From NCBI GenBank assembly GCA_022592445.1, contig JABYQR010000042.1:1-64000 (forward strand): 64,000 nucleotides of DNA, given 5' to 3'. This DNA comes from Cytidiella melzeri. Lineage: Eukaryota; Basidiomycota; Agaricomycetes; Polyporales; Irpicaceae. Below the pieces are notes generated by a model. That model had not been told where the DNA came from and made no database searches. It saw nothing but the letters and a program-made list of their open reading frames with translations. Shown here piece by piece: positions 54,246-64,000 of the stretch (the stretch's first letter is position 1; each line of letters opens with the position of its first letter). A program made the position numbers and the translations under genes.

Positions 54246-57221
54246 ATGTCGACGTCTGGTCCACCTCCGACCTCAGCGTTTTCGTTTACTGCGCCGTTTC
54301 CACCCACTGCCTCCTCGAGTTCGACCGTGTCAACCCTCAAACAACAGCGAAGAGTTTCGCTGGCACTACCGTCGTCTCCACGTCAGTTTCCTGCGTGGGC
54401 TTTTCGCGATGACACTGCTGTAGGCGTTGGGGCGTCATCGACTCCGGCGCATGTCCCGGAAAAGAGAGGCAAGATACGACGCATTGTTAGCGACAACGAC
54501 GACGGAGAAGGAGCACCTGAGAGCTCGAACGGTGCTGGACCATCTGCTGCCAGCCCGTCTGCTGCTACAGAGCCGTCCAAGAAACCGCGGAAGAAGTGGT
54601 CAATAGAGGAGACGCAAATGCTTGTGGATGGGTGTAACAAGGTACGTCGCTAGCTTTTCATCGCTGGCCTGCGTATGTCTCATTATGCTTGAAGTGGGGT
54701 GTGGGGAATTGGAAAACTATACTGAATGACCCTGAACTCAAGTTTGACAACCGCTCACCGGTGGATCTCAAAGACAGGTACGCAACTTGCTGCTACTGCC
54801 TGTCCCACGAGGATACTCATGCAGCTACTAATTGAACGCGTTAGGTTCCGAACATATTTCCCAGATGCTTACAAACACCACTACCCGAACGCTCGCACGC
54901 ACTTGTCCACCAAGACACGATCTACACACCCAGATGGCTCGCCGCTGTTCTGCGCATCGCGTTCGAAGAAGCGACGGCCATTCACTCCGGAAGAGGATGC
55001 AGCGCTGAAAGCAGGTTACGACAAGCATGGTACGGTGTGGGCGACGATCGTGAAGGACCCAATATTCCAGGAGCAGAATCGACGATCTACAGATTTGAGG
55101 GATAGATTCAGAAACGCGTGGCCGGAGCTGTACGCGAAGGCGGGTTATAAACCACGAGCTGCTGTAGGCAAGAAAAAGAAGTCAGACGAGGGTGACAATG
55201 TAGGAGAGTTTTTGGGAGCTAGGGTCCAGCCGATACGCGCAGCAACGGACGATCAGTTACCTACCACCTCAACCACGGCGGGTCCTATACGACGGAAACG
55301 CAGACACACGACACAGGGATTTGGTTTATTTCGTGGAGGTGTCAAAAGTGTCCCTGAAAGTATCGCAAATTCTGAGGACGAAGAAAGTGGATCTGAAGAC
55401 GAAGCAGAGCCTTTTCAAGCCACAGACGCTCCTGGGCCTTCTAGTAGTGACGTGGGCATGGAGATGTCTAGCCTTGATATGGGGGTACCAGACTTTGCTT
55501 CGTCGTCGTCGTTATCTATGTCCGAGATGACAGACTCCTCCATGTCCCAGTCGCAGTCCAATATGGCCTCGTGGTCTGACTTTGAACATGCCTCCCATGC
55601 TTGGTCGACTTCCCGCACACCCGGTCCCGCATACGCAGAATCGCTCGCTGCTTCTCCTACACCTTCCACGGATTTCTTGCCACACTCTCCCGCCGGCCTC
55701 GCCTCGAATAGCATGATTGGGAAGTCAGCATGGGGGACGCAAGATTGGCTGTCCCCTAATCCACGTCTTGATGCGAGTGGTATATCAAACAGTGCCCAAT
55801 CATTCTCCGGTATCTTCTCTCCGTCGCCGATTGGTTCGCCCTCAGCGTATGCAGCTACGCAGCCACACTCACTATCTCTGGCACATGTGTCTTATAATCA
55901 CCTCTCACTCCCTGGATCTCATTCGCATGGTATCGGAGGATATTCACACTCTCACGGAGTGGTCGATCGTTACGATTTATTCCCAATGTCTCATGACTTG
56001 GTGGATCTAGACTTCGCCTCGGAAGGTTTCGGTGGTACAGGTGACGAACACTCTGCTTTCTCGGACCCGTCAGCGTGGACGGCTACGAGCGACATGCGAC
56101 GCGGCGGCTTTACACATCATTCAAACTATGCTGGAGATCTCATTTTTGGTTCGCGGACACATCAACCAAGTGGTCACGCTCGAATGGACTACGGACCTGG
56201 CTTCGGGTTTGGACTTGGACTCGGCCTTGGTTTGGAAGGTGTGCAGCCGTCGAGCGTGCTGCACACACCTGCTCTTCCAGGTATCGACGAAATCGAGCTG
56301 ACTAACATTACACTGGAGGACCCTCGCGAATCCGATCAAGACTTGCCGTTGGGCATGGCCGTCGAGGAACACCCCGAATCTCTTACATCCCCTACCGCGG
56401 CTGACATCAGTGCTGGAATAGTAGCATCTCCGGCGGTGAGCTCCTTAGACTCATTTCCGCCACTTGGTATGGACGAGCTTGTGGGCATATCCTCCAGTGA
56501 TACAGCGGACTCGGCTCTCGGTCAACACTGTGTAGAGACCACCATGGATACCAGTCATCACACTACGCCTCCTGCGACGCCAGCACATGGATTTAGAATG
56601 CCTCCACGCGCAACCGCTGGTGGTTCAGCTCACCACCGGTCAATTTCTGTTCCACCATCTGAACATCGAGCCTTCATGCCTCCGCCTCGGACGGGGCAAA
56701 GCCAGGCTGTCAGTCCTACGCAGAAGTCGAGGTCTTTGATGATCACTCCTACTCGAGCTGCCTTCGGTCCGTTACCGCTACCACCGAGTGCTGTGCCAGT
56801 TCCGTCCGACAACCCTCTCCCTCCTCCCCAGAACCCTTGGTCATACACCACCAACATAGACGTTGATACCTATCAAGTACCATTCCTCGACCTACACTAT
56901 TACTACCATGGCAATGACCCTCAAATGGTGCCGAGCTTGTCCGCTAGTGCATCTCGACCCCTCGGCGCACAGGCTCTCGACCTTGCCCACACACTCGCGC
57001 AGACCATTGCTGCGCATACTGTCAGCAGCTCGAAGCCCCTCTGCATCCATCCGTCGCTCATGCAGATTATACCCGATACCATGAGCAATGCGCATGCCAG
57101 GATGCCGTCGAGCCATCACCGTGGGCAGAGTGTCGCTGCTGTCTCGCCGCAAGATTTGGATCTCCGGAAAGGAAATGATAATAAGAGGAAGAGGGCTAGT
57201 TGGGACGGTGGACCCCGTTAA
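54246..57221 (+). CDS. Double-Myb telobox DNA-binding protein (Tay1/Teb1-like)
   Basis: About 950 residues in three or four exons, start at 54246 (M-S-T-S-G-P-P-P), stop 57221. The first Myb/SANT domain (about 54590-54780 with introns) has K-K-W-S-I-E-E-T, G-V-G-N-W-K-T-I-L, and R-S-P-V-D-L-K-D-R-F-R, the telobox VDLKDR motif. The second (about 54965-55140) has R-P-F-T-P-E-E-D, W-A-T-I-V-K-D-P and S-T-D-L-R-D-R-F-R-N. Two telobox Mybs near the N-terminus are typical of Tay1 of Yarrowia and Ustilago and of Teb1 of fission yeast, which bind TTAGGG-like repeats and some promoters. The remaining 700 residues are Ser/Pro/His-rich and disordered, with a His/Ser-rich part near 55900. Telomere binding is an inference. 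Confidence 0.82.
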
Positions 57222-57559
57222 GTGTGATGGTCTTCATGTTCTCTCCATCTCTCTGGTGGCAAACTAGCTTGATTCGGGCTTCGCCTCGTGATGGAATTTT
57301 ACGTTTTACTTAATCTGTTCTCAATTCACGGTGGTAATTTCAGGTTTGGATTATAACAGCGGAGTCTTCGTGTGATGCGCATCTCTTTGTCATTTGTTCT
57401 TGAGGTCAGAATATAAACGTAACAATGTTGCTTACAAGTACGTGAGGTCCTGCATTTTTTTTCTCAGATCTGGATTATCCAGTGAAACTTGTGAGAATGC
57501 TCGTGCGCAGGTGTGGGGTCAGAGTCGATAATTGTTTGCAAGTGTTAGGTTCGGAGGCT
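57222..57559. other. 3' flank, no gene
   Basis: 3' region of the telobox gene. Nothing further seen. Confidence 0.5.
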
Positions 57560-57900
57560 TCTGGTAAACATGACTAAATACGGCATGGTGGATCTTCAAG
57601 TTTTGGGACTTTGTTTGTTGCCGCTACTAGTACTCAAGTTGTTGGCAACGTCCCGCTCCCCATGTACACCCTCTTGGACGGTCAACAGGCAACCTCTCTC
57701 AGAAGTACCAGAAGCGAACGTTGCGATCATCTTCCACACTAGCGGCACACTGGCAATCGGGAGACCCAAATCAGCTGTTCCGCAAAGCCACAATACTCGA
57801 TTTTCACTGGCAAGGCGAATTTGGCCCGCATTTAGTCGTGAACAGCGTTGGAAGCTACTACGTGTCAATTATGCGAGTCTTTCTTTATGACTATCGCGCT
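57560..57900 (+). pseudogene. Adenylation-domain fragment (NRPS-like/adenylate-forming reductase)
   Basis: The frame contains V-A-I-I-F-H-T-S-G-T, close to the A3 core motif of basidiomycete adenylate-forming enzymes, with G-R-P-K-S-A-V-P-Q-S-H shortly after, as in their S-G-R-P-K-L-V-P-x-S-H. A few residues are inserted between the two and neither side extends into the other core motifs. Only about 80 codons of an enzyme normally over 1000 remain. Confidence 0.55.
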
Positions 57901-57959
57901 CTGAATCCCCTTCCTTCCACGCAGACATCTATCAACCCGCGTTCTTCATGAATAACCAA

Positions 57960-58350
57960 ACGTCGCGGCGGTGACAGCGGCGCTGGCGAGTGTTTGCCTT
58001 AGTCAAACAGTGCAAACCTGGTCTCCTTTGCGATGCGCAACATGGCCATTAGCGCTGGACTTACTCAGGCATGGGGCGTCGCCATCAGCGGTGCAATCCT
58101 CCCAACTCAATCCTCCCAAAGAGCTCTCCCCGTAGGCACAACGTGCCGAATTTGCCTACGCTGTCATCCTAAATATACTGGCCCCGTCGCCGTCGCTGCA
58201 CGCTGAGACGCTATAGGCGGCTGTGAACAGCTTGCACCTCGTGTGGGCGAGGATGCCCAAGCTGTGCGGGGCGGGATCGCTAGCGTGGGGGAGATGAAGG
58301 TGTTTATGCTGATGTAGATGACCAATCAGCGATAGGGCTCGAAGGGAAAC
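57960..58350 (+). pseudogene. MFS multidrug transporter C-terminal fragment
   Basis: Pieces in shifting frames match the last helices of fungal MFS drug transporters: L-T-Q-A-W-G-V-A-I-S-G-A-I-L (58060-58100), F-A-Y-A-V-I (58150), L-H-L-V-W-x-x-M-x-x-L-C-G-A-G-S-L (58225-58280), and a terminal G-L-E-G-x-like piece near 58335. Two or more stops and frameshifts intervene. Confidence 0.6.
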
Positions 58351-58800
58351 TCGGGATGTAGGCGGATAGAGGGCTGTCGAGCGCAAGGAGATCGCGTTGG
58401 AGTCTGTGGTGAGCGCTGGGTGGAGAAGGTGTGGATGTGCAGTAGCACACGTACGATTGATAGAGAGGGAGCATACTGTCGCCTGGCTGCCAGTGAGTGT
58501 ACAAGCAGGGAGTCATACTCCCGCATTTTAATCCATGCCCCCTTACGTGCCCTCCATTTCGCATTTTTGGTTCTTTCCTTTGTGTAAAGGTGATGAGCCA
58601 ACCACCAATTGTGTATCGCGCTCTGCTTTGGCGGATTCTGATCTAGTATCAAGACCGCGGCCCTTGCACTTTCAGCCATAAAGGAGTGATCGACGGGGCG
58701 ACTCCGGCGTTTGCTTCATCCACAACCTCCTCCTCTTCGACGCTCTCCTCCTACAGCCTCGACGCTCGACGTTCTCCACCTGATTTTCCCCTCGCACAAC

Positions 58801-61758
58801 ATGGAAGAAGACTCCGACAATATTATGTATGACGACACCTTGAGCTTCGCACAAGTCAACAGCATCCTCAATTCTCTGTGCAAGCCAAGTAACAAACTGG
58901 ATAGTATCTTTTTCAAGATTCTGGCGCTTTATTACGACCAAATGCAAGACATTGAGTGGTTGGAAACGTTGCAGTTAATGCATCTTCATCTTCATTCATC
59001 TGCAGTGGTCGTGCCATCGGTCCTCAGGCCGCTGCTATATGCCGGAGGCGACATCCACTTTCCTCTTGAATTCAGATGCGATAAGGAGCTGCAAAGCTTG
59101 CGCCTCGTCGGTCCAAGCGCGCTCAAAGGCCACGAAGGCCTGGCACGCCTACTGTGCCATATATGCTATCCCGGTGTGTACTCTGCTGACTGATCCAGCA
59201 TACCTGTGCTGATCGAGGCTCCTGTTCTCAGCCCCGCAGCATCCAATACCCCAGAGGCATGTGCTTTCTCAATGTGCAACAAATACTACTTGAACCGATT
59301 CCCTTTCAGCAACATTACGGAAGCTTTTTCCCTTGCGGCTGCGTTTGAGTGGCCGCGCCAAGGCGATACTCTTGAAATGTTTCGCTCCGCCTTTGAGGAG
59401 CTCAGAATGTTGTATGACAGAAACGTGCATTACGGAAGATTTTTCCCAATAATTCAGTCGAGTGGGACGGGGAAGTCGAGGCTCGCCAAAGACATGGGAA
59501 CACTGGTCAGTGTGGTAACAACATTTGGCAGTGGGGGATCATTCATACTCGTTCGCACTTGTAGTACCCAACAATCAGTATCTGCTTGCGTCAAGGAAAG
59601 CTTACGATTCACGGATGGCCTCCTGGTGACGCCGTTGTGGTAGAGTTTTTGCTGGAAAGGAGGAACGACATGCAGGTAATACGGCTTCAATAATCATGGG
59701 CAATGTTCATGCAGCTCACAAGTGTCATATGGCAGCCTGAAGTGAAAGCTGCAGCGCTTTTAGGGAGTCTCTTCCAACACCTATCCGAATACCTTGATAC
59801 GCTCCCCATTGCCACCCGAGAGCCTTCTGAGTTAACTGGCTGCTTTGCGAACGTTGTTGACGATTTCCTCAACCCTAGTAAATCCTCTCGTTGCAAGGCA
59901 TTTGCCACTATCGTTGAGAGGGCAAAGATGCGCATAAAGGAAACATTGTCGGACCCTGCTACTAAGGATATCGTAACCAACTTCTATCCCCCGCAGTCGG
60001 ACAAGTGGTGCAGTCAGCTTTATGGGATCTTTTGTCAGGGCCCGGCCCTCAAGGTTGAGCAGCGTCTTATGGCTCGGAATCATCAAACTCTTATTCTTGC
60101 TTTTGACGAGTGCATCACCCTTCACCAAACAACCTCAGGCTCGAATTTCGGGCCCAGAGCTATGTCCCTCTCCGCGTTTTGTCGGATCTTCCAAGCTGCA
60201 AACGACTATCCATTTCCCAGCGGTTTTGCATTTTGAGCCACATTCATCGACACCAGCCCCACCGTACTCGGACTGATTCCTGCGAGTGCAGAAAAAGCTC
60301 GATCTGGGAGACTCATTGAAACCTGCACATTTCTACCTCCGTTCATGTTCCTAGGATTTGATCCAATGCTGGTAATCGCTCCCTCGCTCATTACCCCCGG
60401 AGACGCATTGCAGTATGATTACATTAAGCACATGGGTCGTCCAGTGAGTGTCTCCATAAATGCCGCGTATGCCCCTTCTTGTACTTACGATGATCAACAA
60501 GCTCTGGCATGCCATACAAAACAGCTCGATCCTCCGCTCCGCGCAGCGGAAGTTGTTTTGTGGCGACCGTATGAATCCAATGAACACAGATCACGTTTTT
60601 GCTGCTTTTAGCCACCGAGTAGGACTCGATATTCCGACAACTGCTTCCGCATCGCTTGTGGATTTTGCGCGCTTCAAAGCAGATACCCAGCTTTTGGCGA
60701 CGAAAGCAGTACAGTTCCACATGCGAACGCTGATTGCGGTTGAGAATGACATCATTCACACTTCTGCACCTTCCGAACCTATTTTGGCTCTTGCAGCTGC
60801 GCGGGCACTACAATCATGCCAGGACTACCCCGTCGCATTAGACACACTCTTCCGCACGCTCGTTCTATCCGGCCATGTCATGGAAAAGGCGGAGAAGGGG
60901 GAGATGATAGCAAGGCTTCTCCTTATTTATGCTTTGGATTGTGTCATCATGGATCGTCAGAAGCGAAGGGTGCCTCCCCCGACCAACGACATCTCCCAAT
61001 CTACCGGCGATATGCCGTCCTCATTAGGAGACTCGGTTTCCAGCTCGCCGAAGTCGCGACACAGCGCTCCGACAGTAACCCTGAAGCAACTGCTTGACAA
61101 GCTACTTCCTACCGAAAGACCAACTGAGTATCAAGAACTGTCGAAGGCTGCCGCTAACAAACACCTTAATTTCTCCCACTTCTACTTTTTGAACTCAGAC
61201 GTTCACGACTTTAGCCCCAAATTTCTGCGCAAGGCGTGGAACCGCGGGGTTGGGTTCCAGTGTTGCCACAACCAGCCTGTGGTCGACATCATTCTTGTCA
61301 CTTATACTGGCGACCTTTCGAAGCCTTGGGATGATTCGTGTCTCGGGACATTCTCAATACAGGTAAAGAACAAGGAGAAAGCAGTCGTCTTGGAAGCTGT
61401 GAGAGCTCTGGTCGGTCCGACTATCAATGCGCAACGCCCTGCAGATGAAATTGTCATGCTCATGGACCTCGGCACCTCCTCTACATTTCCCGGCTCGGGT
61501 ACCCGCATCGACATCGCTTGTGAACCTGCGGTCAAGTCAAGTCTTGGAGGAAGCAAATGGCGTGATTATGTTCAGAAAGAGCCCGCTCGCTGGTGCATAA
61601 ATGTCCGAGGCTTTGATAGCCAAACCTACCCTATATGGAAAACATTGGATCAGATGGTCGGGCACGTGTTGCACATGCTGCGGCCGGACGTGAGCATTTG
61701 GCAAAAGGCAGTGCAGCGGCGATGCGACCTGGACGCAACGAATGCAGCGGTCGAGTAG
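58801..61758 (+). pseudogene. Crinkler-like P-loop NTPase with PD-(D/E)XK nuclease domain, one in-frame stop
   Basis: About 860 codons in five exons (introns near 59178-59231, 59504-59569, 59674-59715 and 60444-60501). Seen: Walker A S-S-G-T-G-K-S-R (near 59458), a family segment I-S-I-C-L-R-Q-x-x-x-x-I-H-G-W-P-P-G-D, and Walker B L-I-L-A-F-D-E-C (near 60090). The C-terminal restriction-nuclease-like domain has G-V-G-F-Q-C-C-H-N-Q-P-V-V-D-I-I-L and F-S-I-Q-V-K-N-K (near 61350), an Asp then Q-x-K active-site pattern. This NTPase-nuclease pairing is that described for eukaryotic Crinkler-type (CRN/CR) effectors. An in-frame TGA at 60234-60236, where a Trp codon would fit, cuts the frame between the NTPase and the rest. 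Everything downstream is otherwise well kept. So it is a recent pseudogene, a polymorphic allele or a sequencing error. No signal peptide seen. Confidence 0.72.
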
Positions 61759-62450
61759 ACTTGATGGTTCAGAATATTGCACCGATTAGAGAAAAGATCA
61801 ATATCACATTCCTGTATTCGCATTGCAGAATGGTGAGCGAGTGCATGAAATATACTCGACTACAGAATTCGACGTCCGAGCGATATCATGGGACAGTCAG
61901 CCTCATGTGTCGATGTCAATGGGTTCGCATGGCCAGTGAGTGAGCGCTTGAGCCTCAACACGGCCAGTTGTTGATCAGGTAAGTGCCCGCAGATCAAGAA
62001 TATATGTAAGAATATTATTGTACACATACATGTGGTACTAAGCCCCACAAAGCCCAACGCTCTTACACTCTTTCTTTTCAGCTGGTTCGTTCTCACTTGA
62101 TCCCCTTCGAGCCACATCAGTGACGGAAAGGATAGCCGTAGTCCGTTACAAAAGGACTCTGAAGACTCACGTTAGTCTGTAGAATTCTAGAGCACACGCG
62201 GGGCTGATGAGATATGTATGGCGTTCGCCTTCGTTGGTGGTGTCGTCGGTGGTGGTACTGTAGTACATACTGCTGGCTGAGTGATGAGCAGACTCAGAGG
62301 CGGCGTTAGTAAAAAGTAATGGGCGCTAAGACAGATCCATCGGGGTCCCCAATTATAATACTGCTGTAGGTGGTCCAAACTGCAAAAGCAACCCAACACC
62401 ACCTCAAGACTCCTTGCTCTTCAACGCGAATATTCCTTGCAAGAGAAGCT
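61759..62450. other. Intergenic region before ERG26
   Basis: No open frame with recognisable domains; ggtggtggtactgt-type repeats near 62240. Promoter of the next gene lies at its right end. Confidence 0.5.
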
Positions 62451-63654
62451 ATGTCTCTCTCGTCCGAGTCATATTTGGTGACCGGTGGCTGTGGTTTGCT
62501 AGGCCAGCACATCGTTAACCAGCTTCTAGCCAGAGATCCACACGCTTCCGTGGCAGTGTTTGATCTCGTCAAGGGCACAGTGGACGAGCGAGTTCGCGTT
62601 TTTGTAGGGGATATAACAGACCGACATGCTTTGGAGACGGCAGTGAAGGAGGTGAGTAGTAATTTGCATTCTTAGTGGTGATACAGAGACCTGACAGTGA
62701 ACATCCGTTCTTGAAGTGCAAGGTGACGTGTATTTTCCATACCGTTGCTGTGCTACCAGGTCCTCCTCGAGATGTGCACATGAAAGTCAACGTTGGCGGA
62801 ACAGTGAATGTCATATCCGTTGCAACGGCCCACAAAGTGCAGAAACTCGTCTTTACAAGCTCTGCGAGTGTCGTGGCAGACGGAAAAGACCAGGCAGGCG
62901 TGGACGAATCTGCTCCATACCCCGAAGTACCATTCGACTACTATAACGAAACAAAAGCTATCGCGGAGCAGGAAGTGCTGAACGCCAACGGACGCAGTGG
63001 ATTGTCAACCGTCTCCTTGCGCGTAGCTGGTCTTTTCGGGTCAGCTCACCCTCGATAGAGCCGAATCATTCGCTGACATTTCAACAGCCCAGGAGACAGG
63101 GTGACTGTACCAGGCATGATGAATGTCATGGTCACCAAGAAGACAGGCATTCAAATTGGCGACAACAAGAACCTGTTTGACTGGACATACATTGAGAACG
63201 CAGCTCAAGCTCACATTTTGGCTGCCGACCGACTGTCTCCGGATCACCCTAAGTACTCACAGGTGGCAGGTCAAGCGTTCTTTATCACCAACGGAGACCC
63301 ACGGCCGTACTGGGACTTTCCGAGAGCACTGTGGAAGGCTGCAGGACACGTCCCCAGCAAGATCGTCGTCATCCCCAAGTTCGTCGGACTGATAATTGGA
63401 ATCATCATGGAAATCATCTGCTGGTTCACGGGCAAGCCGGCTCTCCTGACACGTTTTCGTGTGACCTACGTGTGCATGACGCGGTGGTGCAATATCGACA
63501 AGGCTCGTAAAGCACTTGACTACGAGCCAGCGATTACCATAGACGAAGGGATCAAGAGGTCTGTGGAGGCAAGTTTGTATTTCTTCCAAGGGGAATTGCG
63601 CTCTGATGATTGGGTGTGCAGTATTGGCAGAAATACCAGGCACCAAAGCAGTGA
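62451..63654 (+). CDS. ERG26: Sterol-4-alpha-carboxylate 3-dehydrogenase (decarboxylating)
   Basis: Ergosterol C-4 demethylation enzyme of the 3-beta-HSD/extended SDR family, ER membrane, working with ERG25 and ERG27. About 340 residues. Seen: L-V-T-G-G-C-G-L-L-G-Q (cofactor site), V-F-T-S-S-A-S-V-V catalytic Ser region, the Y-x-x-x-K pair in Y-Y-N-E-T-K, S-L-R-V-A-G-L-F-G, F-D-W-T-Y-I-E-N-A-A-Q-A-H, and a hydrophobic I-I-G-I-I-M-E-I-I-C-W near 63400 for membrane association. Exons: 62451-62651, about 62717-63039, about 63089-63568, 63622-63654. The last intron (63569-63621) appears to use a GC-AG boundary, giving a tail V-E-Y-W-Q-K-Y-Q; without it the frame runs to 63679 with a tail that does not look like the family. 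Confidence 0.88.
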
Positions 63655-64000
63655 ACGAGCTGCTCCCGTCCGAGGGTAGTTCGTGGACATGGAGTGATCG
63701 GGCGGAACCCTTTCTATACCCTTTTAATATGCTTCTTGCACTACACTACACATTATCTTGATTACTGGCTTTCTTCTGTTGGGCTCAATAACAACGTGAA
63801 TTGCAATTGCGCTCGGCCAGTCAAAGTTTGTGTACGTTGCCTATCATACAATAGGTCGAATACGTCTCGGCCAGACAATTGCGCTGCAGAAAGTGTCTCC
63901 GGCATGTACAGCTTTTTGGAGAGAGCTGGTCACGAACACAGGATCGGATCAGGTGCTGTTGTCGAGATCACTAGGTTCGGGCGTTTCCAACATAAACGCG
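63655..64000. other. 3' flank of ERG26, window end
   Basis: No gene seen before the window edge. Confidence 0.5.

Overview
The window is nuclear DNA of a filamentous basidiomycete, most likely an Agaricomycete. The evidence is dense genes split by many short GT-AG introns of about 50-60 nt, a DUF6534-type seven-helix protein, a Crinkler-like P-loop NTPase/nuclease gene, Ty1/copia retrotransposons and repeated small secreted proteins. No bacterial operon signs, CRISPR arrays or tRNA genes were seen. Gene models were spliced by eye from reading frames, splice sites and protein similarity recalled from family knowledge, so exon edges are approximate unless given.

1-8162 is a nest of two copia elements. 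An old, broken element (A) enters from the left edge and ends in a 223-bp LTR. A young element (B, 3241-8131) has 342-bp LTRs, a 5-bp target duplication and one intact 1350-codon Gag-Pol, and it sits inside that LTR.

8163-10300 holds pieces of the Rex1-like exonuclease gene around a small secreted double-psi beta-barrel (DPBB, RlpA/expansin-like) gene. 10533-24330 is mostly ordinary gene space: an integrase-type zinc-finger protein (-), a short-chain dehydrogenase (+), a small Ser/His/Pro-rich protein (+), adenylosuccinate lyase (-), an AKR7-like aldo-keto reductase (-), uroporphyrinogen-III synthase (-), a mitochondrial tricarboxylate carrier (+) and a second aldo-keto reductase (-).

25.3-31.6 kb is an imperfect inverted duplication. 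Reading inward from both sides it carries a Rex1 remnant, a DPBB gene and an unidentified sequence X, arranged around a divergent pair of ATP-synthase genes (inhibitor IF1 and subunit h). A truncated aldo-keto reductase lies on its left. On its right lie a Ser/Thr-rich membrane protein and then an intact aldo-keto reductase.

36.5-46.9 kb has a CsbD-like stress protein (-), an NTF2/SnoaL-like protein (-), a TDT/Mae1-type anion transporter (+), a JMJD7-like JmjC protein (-) and the full-length Rex1-like exonuclease (+). 46.9-49.7 kb is a second graveyard of DPBB and Rex1 pieces, with one intact DPBB gene and a 343-bp foldback/MITE-like element.

51.2-64 kb has a DUF6534 seven-helix protein (+), a two-Myb telobox protein (+), decayed NRPS-like and MFS transporter fragments, the Crinkler-like NTPase/nuclease gene with one in-frame stop (+), and the sterol biosynthesis gene ERG26 (+).

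The most unusual feature is that the 3' end of one housekeeping exonuclease gene and its convergent DPBB neighbour recur together at several places, in both orientations and in different states of decay. This suggests repeated segmental duplication of a Rex1-DPBB unit.
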